From Bacteroidota bacterium (GTDB lineage Bacteria; Bacteroidota; Bacteroidia; Chitinophagales; Chitinophagaceae): a DNA stretch of 64,000 bases. Each line of letters starts with the position of its first letter. The first letter of the stretch is position 1. Both the position numbers and the translations under genes were made by a program. Below are positions 27,403-36,369 of this stretch, in pieces. The notes beneath the pieces are model-generated. The model was not told where the DNA came from. It made no database searches and was given only the letters and a program-made list of their open reading frames with translations. The stretch lies in assembly GCA_947453145.1 (NCBI GenBank), contig CANGFA010000013.1:1-64000 (forward strand), written 5' to 3'.

Positions 27403-29220
27403 TTACTTTACTTCTTGCATCTCAATTAATTTACGGTAGTATCCGTCTTGAGCAAGTAGTTCGTCGTGGTTGCCGCGCTCTACAATATTGCCTTTTTGAA
27501 GTACAATAATTTCGTCAGCATGACGGATGGTAGAAAGTCGGTGTGCAATTACAATGGAAGTTCTGTTTTGCATCATATTATTAATGGCGTCTTGTACCAA
27601 CTTTTCACTCTCTGTATCTAATGCCGAAGTCGCTTCGTCTAAAATTAAAATAGGTGGATTTTTAAGCACAGCTCTTGCAATGGTTAATCGTTGACGTTCA
27701 CCACCACTTAGTTTACTACCTCTATCTCCAATCATGGTTTTAAAACCATCTTCCTTATTAATAATAAAATCGTATGCATTGGCAATTTTTGCTGCTTCAA
27801 TAATCTCTTGCTCTGTTGCTTCGGGTTTACCTAAAGCAATATTCGCGGCAATGGTATCATTAAATAAAATAGCCTCTTGGGTAACAATGCTAATTTGTTG
27901 TCTTAAACTGTTTAAGCTATAGGCTTTAATATCTTTCCCATCGATATATAAATTTCCTCCACTCACATCGTGAAAACGAGGTACTAAATCGGCTAAAGTA
28001 CTTTTTCCTGCACCCGAAGATCCAACTAGTGCAATGGTTTTTCCTTTTTGGATGGTTAAATTTATTTTATCTAAAATAGTTGCATCCTGATAAGAAAATA
28101 CTACGTCTTTAAATTCAATACAATCCTTAAAGCCGTTTAATTCAATGGGGTGCGTTGGCTCTTCCACCACTACAGGCGCTTCCAACACTTCATTTAAGCG
28201 ATCCAAGGTAGCAGTCCCTCTGTTTACGTTGTAAACCGCCTGGGACAAGGCTTTTGCAGGATTAATGATTTGAGAAAACAAAGCCACATAACCTATGAAA
28301 GAACTACCTGATAAAATCTCACCACTTAAAACCAATTTTCCTCCAAACCATAAAACGCAACATAAAATAATCACGCCTAGGGATTCAGAAAGTGGAGAGG
28401 CTAAGTCGCGTCGGTATAAAATTTTATTCTTGATTAAAAATATTTCGTCAATGAGTCCAAAGAAACTTTTCTTTACCCTGCCTTCGGCATTAAAGGCTTT
28501 AATAATTCTAAGTCCAGTTAGTGTTTCTTCCATTTGAGACATAATCTCACCCCATTTTACTTGCGCTTTATTAGTTTGTTTTTTTAAACTTCTACCTATA
28601 CGACCAACAATTAAACCAGCTAATGGAAGTAAAACAAAAACAAATAAAGTAAGCTTCACACTAATTACAAATAACACAATGATGATACCAATAATATTTA
28701 AAGGCTCTTTAATCATGCCTTCCAATGCACCAATTATAGATGTTTCTAATTCTGCGATATCATTAGAGGATCTACTTAAAATATCTCCTTTACGTTGCTC
28801 GGTAAAATAACCAATGGGTAATTGTAAAATTTTATTGTAAAGTAGCTTTGAGTATTTTCTGGTAACCGCATTTCGGATAGGTGCCAAAAAATAAAACGAT
28901 AAGTATAAAAATAAATTTTTAAGTAAAACGGCAGTGATGATACCAAAACAAATCCAACCCAAGGCAGCTACTTTACCATAATGGGCAATATTGTTTTGCA
29001 AGAAATTATAAAGCATGTCCTTTAAACTGCCGCTATTGGAACTTGCTACTTTAACAACGCCGGAAAGCTCATTACTCCCAAAAATCAGGTCCATGAAAGG
29101 GACCAACATGCTTAGGGAAAACAAACTAAAGACTATAGAAAGGGAAATAAATAGGGTATACAGGCCCATATAAGCCTTGTATTCCTTTATATAACTTATG
29201 ATTCGAATAAATTTCTTCAT
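27403..29220 (-). CDS. MsbA-like ABC exporter (permease fused to ATPase)
   Basis: A 605-residue half-transporter: an N-terminal six-helix exporter domain (about 1-320) and a C-terminal ATPase. Walker A is GSSGAGKST, the signature is LSGGERQRLTIARA, and Walker B is ILILDEATSALD, all intact. The family includes lipid A flippase MsbA and drug exporters; lipid or glycolipid export is likely but not proven. ATG at 29220 is chosen: the in-frame TTG at 29250 lies inside a likely promoter box. It is divergent from rbfA. Confidence 0.93.
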   Translation of the reverse strand: MKKFIRIISYIKEYKAYMGLYTLFISLSIVFSLFSLSMLVPFMDLIFGSNELSGVVKVASSNSGSLKDMLYNFLQNNIAHYGKVAALGWICFGIITAVLLKNLFLYLSFYFLAPIRNAVTRKYSKLLYNKILQLPIGYFTEQRKGDILSRSSNDIAELETSIIGALEGMIKEPLNIIGIIIVLFVISVKLTLFVFVLLPLAGLIVGRIGRSLKKQTNKAQVKWGEIMSQMEETLTGLRIIKAFNAEGRVKKSFFGLIDEIFLIKNKILYRRDLASPLSESLGVIILCCVLWFGGKLVLSGEILSGSSFIGYVALFSQIINPAKALSQAVYNVNRGTATLDRLNEVLEAPVVVEEPTHPIELNGFKDCIEFKDVVFSYQDATILDKINLTIQKGKTIALVGSSGAGKSTLADLVPRFHDVSGGNLYIDGKDIKAYSLNSLRQQISIVTQEAILFNDTIAANIALGKPEATEQEIIEAAKIANAYDFIINKEDGFKTMIGDRGSKLSGGERQRLTIARAVLKNPPILILDEATSALDTESEKLVQDAINNMMQNRTSIVIAHRLSTIRHADEIIVLQKGNIVERGNHDELLAQDGYYRKLIEMQEVK

Positions 29221-29247
29221 ATCTAAACTATTCCTCGGAATAATCAG

Positions 29248-29255
29248 CAAAGTAA
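29248..29255 (-). promoter_or_regulatory. -7 box for the ABC exporter gene
   Basis: On the minus strand this reads TTACTTTG, one mismatch from TAnnTTTG, 27 bases before the ATG at 29220. Confidence 0.4.
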
Positions 29256-29286
29256 CTAATTTTACAGCGAATCAACGATTTTGATT

Positions 29287-29631
29287 ATGGAAGAAGGTAA
29301 AAGACAAAAACAAGTAGCCGGGGCAATCCAGTCTACCATGAATGACATATTTCTGAAATTAGGCCTCACTATTGTGGACGGTGGAATGGTATCCATTTCC
29401 TCCGTAAAAGTCACTCCCGATTTATTAGAGGCAAGAATCTACCTAAGTTTATTTCAAGTACCAGATCAAGCTGCTTGTTTTAAGAAAATACAAGCCCAAG
29501 CTTGGGAAATCAAAAAACGTTTGGGAGAAGAAATGAAACACCAACTTAGACGTATCCCTGTTTTACATTTTTATTTAGACGACACATTGGATTATGTGTT
29601 TAAAATGGAAGAGATTTTAAAAACCTTATAA
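29287..29631 (+). CDS. rbfA: Ribosome-binding factor A
   Basis: RbfA helps mature the 30S ribosomal subunit and supports growth in the cold. The 114-residue protein has the single KH-like fold with the usual RQKQVAGAIQ start and VTPDLLEARIYLS strand region. ATG at 29287 is preferred over an in-frame TTG two codons earlier. The next gene begins immediately after its stop codon, so the two are translationally linked. Confidence 0.94.
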   Translation: MEEGKRQKQVAGAIQSTMNDIFLKLGLTIVDGGMVSISSVKVTPDLLEARIYLSLFQVPDQAACFKKIQAQAWEIKKRLGEEMKHQLRRIPVLHFYLDDTLDYVFKMEEILKTL

Positions 29632-30843
29632 GTGCATTTTTTATTTGCTTGGCGATATTTTAGAGGAAAATATGCTTTTCAGGCAATTCAAATTATTGCT
29701 TGGGTAAGTATTTTCGCCATTGCCATAGGGACCGCGGCACTCATTACCATACTAAGTGTATCTAATGGATTTACCGAAGTAGTAAAAACCTTGTACGCAG
29801 ATTTTTATGCGGATGTTCGCATTACCCCTAAGCAAGGGAAGTATTTTACCATTTCTACTGCTCAATACAATCAAATTAAATCCATACAAGGTGTGAAAGC
29901 CATTAGTAAGGTTGTTGAGAATAGGGCTTTATTAGTGAAGGATGGCATGCAAACGGTAGCCATTGTAAAAGGCGTTGAGAATGCATATGGAAATATTAAT
30001 AATATTAAAAAATATTTAAAAAGAGGAGAGTGCGCTATTGGTGATACTATTACACCTATGTTTATTATGGGGATAGGTATTGAACAAAAATTAGGTTTAA
30101 TGCAAAGGATGATTGGAGATACCCTTCAAGTAAATGCAGTTAATCGATCTGGAAAATCTATCACACAACTTGGTCAATTAAATACCTTGAATGTACAGGA
30201 GTCGGGTGCTTTTTCGGTTCAGCAAGAGTTTGACGAACAATACGTTTTTACCAACACCGCCTTTGCACAATATTTATTTGACTTACAACCAGACGAGGTT
30301 TCCGCTATTGAATTATCGGTAAATGGAAAAAGCGAAAAAGTCATTTCGGCTATCCAACAAATTTTGGGTACTTCCTTTTTAGTACAAAATAAATATCAAC
30401 AAAACGCCGATTTGTATAGAATCATGCAGGTTGAAAAATGGATTATATTTTGCATATTGGCTATCATCATGTTAGTTGCGTCTTTTAATTTAGTGGGCGC
30501 ATTAACCATGTTGGTGTTGGAAAAACAAAAAGATATTCATGTATTAAATGCGATGGGTGCTACACAATGGGACATTCAAAAAATATTTTTATTGTTGTCG
30601 GGTGTAATGGCATTAATGGGTGCACTTATTGGAGGGGGCTTAGCCAGCTTATTTATATGGATGCAATATAAATTTCACCTTATAAAATTAGGTGGTGGCT
30701 CTTTTATCATTGATTACTACCCTATAGAACCAATGGCAATGGATTATATTGCAATTATTACGCTTGTGATTGTAATAGCGTTATTGGCAGGCTGGATTCC
30801 ATCGCGTAAAGCTGCAGCCAAACTCCACGAACGAATCGTATAA
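29632..30843 (+). CDS. LolC/LolE-like ABC transporter permease
   Basis: A 403-residue FtsX/LolC-LolE-type permease with four membrane helices: one at the N terminus (about 20-42) and three in the last third. The large loop between helix 1 and helix 2 should be periplasmic. The family extracts lipoproteins from the inner membrane for transfer to the outer membrane. The GTG start directly abuts the rbfA TAA; the N terminus FAWRYFRGKYAFQAIQIIAWVS aligns well with LolE proteins. No lolD ATPase is nearby. Confidence 0.9.
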   Translation: MHFLFAWRYFRGKYAFQAIQIIAWVSIFAIAIGTAALITILSVSNGFTEVVKTLYADFYADVRITPKQGKYFTISTAQYNQIKSIQGVKAISKVVENRALLVKDGMQTVAIVKGVENAYGNINNIKKYLKRGECAIGDTITPMFIMGIGIEQKLGLMQRMIGDTLQVNAVNRSGKSITQLGQLNTLNVQESGAFSVQQEFDEQYVFTNTAFAQYLFDLQPDEVSAIELSVNGKSEKVISAIQQILGTSFLVQNKYQQNADLYRIMQVEKWIIFCILAIIMLVASFNLVGALTMLVLEKQKDIHVLNAMGATQWDIQKIFLLLSGVMALMGALIGGGLASLFIWMQYKFHLIKLGGGSFIIDYYPIEPMAMDYIAIITLVIVIALLAGWIPSRKAAAKLHERIV

Positions 30844-30896
30844 TCCTTTACAAAAAGGGCTAATTTTTGGTAGTAAAATCAAAAAGACATGAAAAT

Positions 30897-30927
30897 AAAA
30901 AAGGGCTAATTTTTTTAGCCCTTTTTT
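30897..30927. terminator. Bidirectional terminator between convergent genes
   Basis: AAAAAAGGGCTAA (30897-30909) pairs with TTAGCCCTTTTTT (30915-30927) across a T5 loop. The A- and T-runs serve both strands, so it can end both the LolE-like gene and the transketolase gene. A 17-base copy of its left half lies at 30852-30868. Confidence 0.9.
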
Positions 30928-30931
30928 ATTT

Positions 30932-31771
30932 CTAGTAATCTCCCAAAGTTTCTTCTAGTTGTCCTAAGGCTTTTGCTAATTGCTCATCGTTAGGTGCAAT
31001 ACCATGCCACTCATGGCCGGTTTCCATAAAGTCAACACCCTTACCCATGGTGGTTTTCATTAAAATCACAATGGGCTTTCCTTGACCCGTTAAAGATTTT
31101 GCTTTTTCTAATGTAGCCAATATCTCGTCCATATTGTGTCCATCCATATGCAATACCGTCCAATGGAAGGCTTTGAATTTATCTTCTAAGTTGTCTAAGT
31201 TTAATACTTTACTTAGTGGACCATCAATTTGCTGACCATTCACGTCAATGGTTGCAATATAATTGTCTACTTTATTGTGAGCGGCAAACATAATGGCTTC
31301 CCAGTTTTGACCTTCTTGTAATTCACCATCACCGTGTAATGAGTAAACAATTCTATCATCGCTATTGTATTTTTTTGAGAGGGCTGCTCCAATAGAAACA
31401 CTCATGCCTTGACCTAAAGAACCACTCGCAATTCGAATACCTGGTAAACCTTCGTGTGTTGTCGGATGGCCTTGTAATCGAGAATTAATTTTACGGAAAC
31501 TACCCAATTCTTTTACATCAAAATAACCAGAACGGGATAACACCGAATAAAATACCGGTGATATATGTCCATTGGATAAAAAGAAAAGGTCCTCATTTTT
31601 GCCATCCATTTTAAAATCGGTATCCTTTTTTAAAACTTTAAAATATAGTGCTGTTAAAAAATCGGCACAACCCAAAGAACCACCAGGGTGCCCGCTTTGT
31701 TGCGCATGAACCATTCTAACAATGTCTCTTCTTACTTGAGATGCAATTTTGGTTAATTCAGTTGTTGCCAT
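30932..31771 (-). CDS. Transketolase, N-terminal (TPP-binding) subunit
   Basis: The 279-residue protein equals only the first half of transketolase, with the GHPGGSLG start and the TPP/metal-binding region HGDGELQEGQNWEAI. The pyrimidine-binding and C-terminal domains are missing. Split transketolases with two adjacent genes are known in many bacteria and archaea, but here the flanking genes are frr and a LolE-like gene, so no partner is visible. The sequence ends with a proper stop and terminator, so it is not an obvious fragment. It would work in the pentose phosphate pathway only with a partner elsewhere. Confidence 0.93.
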   Translation of the reverse strand: MATTELTKIASQVRRDIVRMVHAQQSGHPGGSLGCADFLTALYFKVLKKDTDFKMDGKNEDLFFLSNGHISPVFYSVLSRSGYFDVKELGSFRKINSRLQGHPTTHEGLPGIRIASGSLGQGMSVSIGAALSKKYNSDDRIVYSLHGDGELQEGQNWEAIMFAAHNKVDNYIATIDVNGQQIDGPLSKVLNLDNLEDKFKAFHWTVLHMDGHNMDEILATLEKAKSLTGQGKPIVILMKTTMGKGVDFMETGHEWHGIAPNDEQLAKALGQLEETLGDY

Positions 31772-31791
31772 AAAATAGATTATCTATGGCG

Positions 31792-31799
31792 CAAAGATA
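31792..31799 (-). promoter_or_regulatory. -7 box for the transketolase subunit gene
   Basis: The minus strand reads TATCTTTG, an exact TAnnTTTG match, 20 bases before the ATG at 31771. It forms a divergent pair with the frr box 38 bases away. Confidence 0.55.
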
Positions 31800-31837
31800 G
31801 ATAAAAAAAAGACTCCCGCAGAATACTATGATTTACT

Positions 31838-31845
31838 TAGCTTTG
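31838..31845 (+). promoter_or_regulatory. -7 box for frr
   Basis: TAGCTTTG, an exact TAnnTTTG match, 19 bases before the frr ATG. Confidence 0.55.
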
Positions 31846-31864
31846 TAAACTCAAATCATTCAAT

Positions 31865-32428
31865 ATGTCAGAGGGATTAAAAAAAATAACAACCGACGCA
31901 GAGGCGGGCATGAAAAAGGCTATAGGTCATTTAGAAATTGAAATTTCTAAAATTAGAGCAGGCAAAGCATCTCCTTCTATTTTAGAAGGCATTAATGTGG
32001 ATTACTATGGAACGCCTACGCCTATTAGTCAGGTAGCCAATGTGCAAGTATTAGATACGAGAACAATAAGTATTCAACCATGGGAAAAACCCATGTTGGC
32101 TTTGATAGAAAGGGCTATAATGGCCGCTAATATTGGCATCACGCCTCAAAATGATGGTATCAATATTAGATTGTTTATGCCACCTTTAACCGAAGAGCGT
32201 CGTAAAGAATTATACAAGAAAGCAGCAGCCGAAGGAGAGCATAGTAAAGTGGCTATTCGCAATATTAGAAGAGACCATATTGAGAAAGTAAAGAAACTAC
32301 AAAAAGATGGCGCTAGTGAAGATATTTGTAAAGGAGCGGAAGAAGAAATTCAGGGATTAACCGATAAGCATATTGCTTTAGTGGACAAGCATCTTGAAGC
32401 AAAAGAAAAAGAAATTATGACGGTTTAA
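31865..32428 (+). CDS. frr: Ribosome recycling factor
   Basis: RRF, with EF-G, splits ribosomes after termination. The 187-residue protein has the normal length and signature blocks: KIRAGKASPSILEGINVDYYG, PWEKPMLALIERAI and the C-terminal helix with RRDHIEKVKKLQKDG. Both the three-helix bundle and the inserted beta domain are complete. It is transcribed alone from its own promoter; pyrH and tsf, which often precede it, are absent. Confidence 0.97.
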   Translation: MSEGLKKITTDAEAGMKKAIGHLEIEISKIRAGKASPSILEGINVDYYGTPTPISQVANVQVLDTRTISIQPWEKPMLALIERAIMAANIGITPQNDGINIRLFMPPLTEERRKELYKKAAAEGEHSKVAIRNIRRDHIEKVKKLQKDGASEDICKGAEEEIQGLTDKHIALVDKHLEAKEKEIMTV

Positions 32429-32464
32429 TTGTACAAAATAGTTTTATCCAGTGCTTTAATGTAT

Positions 32465-33364
32465 TTAAGAAGCGTCCTGTTTTTTTGTAAACCTTAGGTG
32501 TCCTCTGTTCACAATCCATACGCCAAAAAGAATAAGACCCAAACATCCTATTTGTACCCCGCTTAAACTTTCCCCATCCAATAGGCCCCAGGCAACGGCA
32601 ACCACTGGGATGCCATAGGTAACCATGGATCCGAATAGCATGCCCGATTGTTTTACCAAATAATAAAATAAAATCGTGGCCATGGAAGTGCCAATAATTC
32701 CTAACACACTACTGGCTGCTAATGAACGTAAAACGGTTGGGTTCGTAAAATCATTTTTAAAATAGCCTGTAGTAAAAAGAACAAGCGCACTTGGAATAAT
32801 TAAAAATGCAAAGGCAATGGAAGCTACATTTAAAGAACCCAATTGTTGCATGTACCTGCCAACAATGTTTACATTAATGCCATAAAATAAAGTGGCTAAT
32901 AGCACCAAACTTGCAAATGATAAATTGTGAAAGCTCATATTTTTACCGGCTGCCAGCAAAACGCTTAGTCCAATAAATCCAATGACCATACCAATTATTT
33001 TTGCCAAATTGGTTTGGACTTTAAAAAATAATACCCCTACAATAATTGTAAACATGGGGGTAAGTGAGTTTAAAATGCCAGCCAATGAACTGTCAATTTG
33101 CGTCTCTGCTATGCAAAAAAGATAGGCAGGTATAAAGTTCCCTAAAATGCCGGATAAAATAACCAGCGCCAATTTATTGGAAGGGACTCGTTGGATAGCT
33201 TTAATGGCAAAGGGTAGCAAAATAATGCCTGCAGACAACATCCTTAAGGAGGCCACCTGGTAAGGATTAAAGGCTTTTAAACCCTCCTTCATAAGAATAA
33301 AGGAGCTGCCCCAAATTATGGCGAGTAGGGCAAAAACAAGCCAGCTAGTCCAGTTCTTATGCAT
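32465..33364 (-). CDS. EamA/DMT-family transporter
   Basis: The 299-residue protein has ten predicted membrane helices in two EamA repeats, with the typical IIWGSSFILMKEGL start and a conserved Pro/Gly pattern in the second half of each repeat. Members export amino acids, metabolites or drugs; the substrate cannot be told from sequence. It converges on frr and is divergent from scpA with a 62-base gap. Confidence 0.88.
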   Translation of the reverse strand: MHKNWTSWLVFALLAIIWGSSFILMKEGLKAFNPYQVASLRMLSAGIILLPFAIKAIQRVPSNKLALVILSGILGNFIPAYLFCIAETQIDSSLAGILNSLTPMFTIIVGVLFFKVQTNLAKIIGMVIGFIGLSVLLAAGKNMSFHNLSFASLVLLATLFYGINVNIVGRYMQQLGSLNVASIAFAFLIIPSALVLFTTGYFKNDFTNPTVLRSLAASSVLGIIGTSMATILFYYLVKQSGMLFGSMVTYGIPVVAVAWGLLDGESLSGVQIGCLGLILFGVWIVNRGHLRFTKKQDAS

Positions 33365-33412
33365 TCAGGTATAATTTGCCCAAAGATGCTCCATTTTTGT
33401 CTAAAATTTGCG

Positions 33413-33420
33413 TTTCTTTG
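33413..33420 (+). promoter_or_regulatory. Possible -7 box for scpA
   Basis: TTTCTTTG has one mismatch to TAnnTTTG and ends 6 bases before the ATG at 33427, matching the short spacing seen at mnmE, metG and the GldFG gene. Confidence 0.4.
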
Positions 33421-33426
33421 TACACT

Positions 33427-34299
33427 ATGAGTCAGCATGCTAATTATTCTATTAAAGTGGACCAATTTGAGGGCCCATTTGATCTTTTGTTATTCTTTAT
33501 TGAAAGAGATGAGATGGATATTTACAATATTCAAATCACAAAAATCATCAACGACTTTTTGGATTTCATCCACAATCAAGACAAGTTGAACATTGAATTA
33601 AGCAGTGAGTTTATTTTATTTGTATCTACTTTAATGCGTATTAAAGCAAAATTATTATTACCAAGAAAAGAAATAGATGCTCAAGGAAATGAAATTGATC
33701 CAAGGCAGGAATTAATTGATAAGATTTTAGAGTATAAAAAATACAAGGAGGCAGCTGTTCAGATGGCCGATTTGGAAGCATTGAGAATGCTTATGATGAA
33801 GCGTGGAAATATTACACATGAAATGTCATTGGTGGGTGAAGAAGCTGCAGAAGGAACGGAATTACACACTGTTACTTTGTTTAAATTAATGAAGTCTTTT
33901 GAAAAAGTAATGACGCGTTTACAGGATCGTCAAAACAAACCAGTACACACCGTGGTGAGATACAACTACACCATGGAAGGCAGCAGAACACATTTGTTAG
34001 ATTTAGTAGCGCTCGAAAAAACAGTTTCTTTTGAAAAGGTATTTGATATCTGCGAGGACCGTGTTCATGCTTTGTTTTTATTCTTATCTATATTAGAATT
34101 ATCGCAACAAAAGTACATGCGCTTAATGGTGGGCGAAGGGAAAAATAATTTCATTATTGAATGGAATGAAAATAGAGAAGACGATTTAGAGCCAGGACAT
34201 GTAGACACTTTTGATGCTTGGGAAAGCAAGGCAGATTTAGAAAGCTTCAAAGATGCTCCTTTGGATGGAGAGGGTGATTTTGATCCTAGCTTAAATTAA
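33427..34299 (+). CDS. scpA: Segregation and condensation protein A
   Basis: ScpA is the kleisin that bridges the heads of the SMC dimer. The 290-residue protein has the N-terminal VDQFEGPFDLLLFFIERDEMDIYNI block that binds the SMC neck, a variable middle, and a C-terminal winged-helix part. The ATG at 33427 matches known starts; an in-frame TTG at 33376 would add 17 unrelated residues. Its stop shares the four bases TTAA with the dxs stop. scpB and smc are not in the window. Confidence 0.93.
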   Translation: MSQHANYSIKVDQFEGPFDLLLFFIERDEMDIYNIQITKIINDFLDFIHNQDKLNIELSSEFILFVSTLMRIKAKLLLPRKEIDAQGNEIDPRQELIDKILEYKKYKEAAVQMADLEALRMLMMKRGNITHEMSLVGEEAAEGTELHTVTLFKLMKSFEKVMTRLQDRQNKPVHTVVRYNYTMEGSRTHLLDLVALEKTVSFEKVFDICEDRVHALFLFLSILELSQQKYMRLMVGEGKNNFIIEWNENREDDLEPGHVDTFDAWESKADLESFKDAPLDGEGDFDPSLN

Positions 34300-36218
34300 G
34301 CCTCTACTAAATAATCCTTTGCTAGTAAGGCTTTTACGGCATCGGCAATGGCCAATGCGTCGTAGTGACATTCATGGTGTAATTCCTTTAAGCTTCCATG
34401 CTCTACAATGGTATCAGGAATACCCAAAATAGTTACTTGATTTTGGTAACCATGCGTGTTCATGAATTCCAATAATGCAGAACCCATTCCACCTACCACT
34501 GTTCCATCTTCTACCGTAATAATTTTTGCATAATTACTAAATGCCTCATGAAGTAATGCTTCGTCCAATGGCTTTACAAAACGAATATCAAAATGTGCTG
34601 GATCGATGCCTTCAGATCTTAAATTACGGATGGCTGTTTGTGCAAAATTTCCAGGATGCCCTAAACTTAAAATAGCAATATCTTTTCCGTCTTTTAATTT
34701 TCTTCCTTTACCAATTTGAATGGTTTCAAAAGGCTTTTCCCAATCTACCATTACGCCTTCTCCTCTTGGATAGCGAATCACAAATGGAAGTTGAGTTGAT
34801 TCAAGTTGGGAGGTATACATTAAATTGCGCAACTCTTGTTCATTCATTGGCGCAGAAATAATCATATTTGGAATACATCTAAAAAAGGAAATGTCATAAC
34901 AGCCGTGGTGTGTTGGACCATCCTCACCAACTAAACCAGCACGATCTAAACAAAATACAACAGGTAGTTTTTGTATGGCTACATCGTGTATTACTTGATC
35001 GTAAGCGCGTTGCATAAAAGAGCTGTAAATATTACAAAAAACTTTCATTCCCTGAGTTGCTAAACCAGCACTTAAGGTAACGGCATGTTGTTCGCAAATG
35101 CCTACATCAAATGCTCTGTGAGGCATCGCGTCCATCATAAATTTTAAAGAGGAACCACTTGGCATTGCTGGCGTAACACCCATTATATTTTTATTCGCTT
35201 CTGCAAGGGTAAGTATGGTTTTACCAAAAACATCCTGGTATTTAGGAGGTTGCGGAACATCCACTTTTTTCTTAATAATTTCACCTGTTAATTTATCAAA
35301 CAAGCCAGGTGCATGCCATTTAGTTTGATCTTTTTCTGCCAATTCGTATCCTTTACCTTTTACAGTTAAAATATGTAATATTTTAGGTCCAGGTATAGTT
35401 TTAAGGTCTTTTAAGGTATCCACTAACTGCGTGATATTATGACCATCAATGGGGCCAAAATAGCGCAGGTTTAAGGCTTCAAATAAATTACTGCTTTTGG
35501 ATACGACTCCTTTCAAACCCGCTTCCACCTTGGATGCCATTTCTCGGGTAAAGTTTTTGCCAATAGGCATTTTGCCCATTACATTCCAAAGTTCGTCTCT
35601 AAATTTATTGTAAGTAGGGGACGTACTAATATCGGTTAAGTAACTTTTAAGAGCGCCAACATTGGGGTCAATACTCATACAATTGTCGTTGAGTACTATG
35701 AGCATATCGCTATCTGCGACGCCTGCATGATTCATGGCTTCAAAAGCCATACCCGCTGTCATGGAACCGTCTCCGATAATGGCTACGGATTTGCGATCCT
35801 CACCTTTGTATTTAGCTGCCATGGACATGCCTAAAGCAGCTGAGATAGAAGTAGAAGAGTGGCCAACACCAAAAGTGTCATAAGGGCTCTCGGAACGTTT
35901 TGGAAAACCGCTCATGCCTTTATACTTTCTATTGGTAACAAAATCTTCTCTGCGACCTGTTAAAATTTTATGTCCATAAGCCTGATGGCCTACATCCCAT
36001 ACCAATTGGTCATAGGGCGTATTGTAAACATAATGTAATGCAACGCTTAATTCTACCACCCCCAAGCTAGAAGCAAAGTGACCGCCCTGAACGCTTACCA
36101 CATCAATAATATATTGACGAAGTTCATCGCAAACCTGATGCAATTTTTCCCTAGATACTTTTTTAAGATCTCCGGGATTATTGATTGTTTTTAATAGTGG
36201 GCCAGCCTCAAAGTGCAT
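34296..36218 (-). CDS. dxs: 1-deoxy-D-xylulose-5-phosphate synthase
   Basis: Dxs makes DXP from pyruvate and glyceraldehyde 3-phosphate, the first step of the MEP isoprenoid pathway. The 640-residue protein has the TPP-binding GDGSMTAGMAFEAMNHAG near residues 145-165, the FDVGICEQHAVTLSAG region with the catalytic Glu, and the DRAGLVGEDGPTHHG substrate loop. ATG at 36218 is chosen because Dxs begins there; an earlier in-frame start would add 17 residues that do not fit. The gene converges on scpA and is divergent from the LytS-type kinase gene. Confidence 0.96.
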   Translation of the reverse strand: MHFEAGPLLKTINNPGDLKKVSREKLHQVCDELRQYIIDVVSVQGGHFASSLGVVELSVALHYVYNTPYDQLVWDVGHQAYGHKILTGRREDFVTNRKYKGMSGFPKRSESPYDTFGVGHSSTSISAALGMSMAAKYKGEDRKSVAIIGDGSMTAGMAFEAMNHAGVADSDMLIVLNDNCMSIDPNVGALKSYLTDISTSPTYNKFRDELWNVMGKMPIGKNFTREMASKVEAGLKGVVSKSSNLFEALNLRYFGPIDGHNITQLVDTLKDLKTIPGPKILHILTVKGKGYELAEKDQTKWHAPGLFDKLTGEIIKKKVDVPQPPKYQDVFGKTILTLAEANKNIMGVTPAMPSGSSLKFMMDAMPHRAFDVGICEQHAVTLSAGLATQGMKVFCNIYSSFMQRAYDQVIHDVAIQKLPVVFCLDRAGLVGEDGPTHHGCYDISFFRCIPNMIISAPMNEQELRNLMYTSQLESTQLPFVIRYPRGEGVMVDWEKPFETIQIGKGRKLKDGKDIAILSLGHPGNFAQTAIRNLRSEGIDPAHFDIRFVKPLDEALLHEAFSNYAKIITVEDGTVVGGMGSALLEFMNTHGYQNQVTILGIPDTIVEHGSLKELHHECHYDALAIADAVKALLAKDYLVEA

Positions 36219-36356
36219 TTTGAACAAATTGTATTGTAAAAGTAAGTTAATAACATAAAAAAAGGCCAAAAGTTTTAAAGCAGAATGAATAACCCCATTT
36301 ATCTAGGGATATTACCATTAGTCGAATAAATGACTACGAAAACAACCCTAAATGAG

Positions 36357-36364
36357 TAAATTTG
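36357..36364 (+). promoter_or_regulatory. -7 box for the LytS-type kinase gene
   Basis: TAAATTTG, an exact TAnnTTTG match, ends 5 bases before the ATG at 36370. It overlaps codons that would belong to a longer reading starting at 36352, which argues for the shorter start. Confidence 0.5.
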
Positions 36365-36369
36365 ACTAC

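Noticed and set aside
30932-31771. Transketolase pseudogene or truncation
   Set aside because: The frame is intact, ends with a regular stop and strong terminator, and N-terminal-only subunits are a known form.
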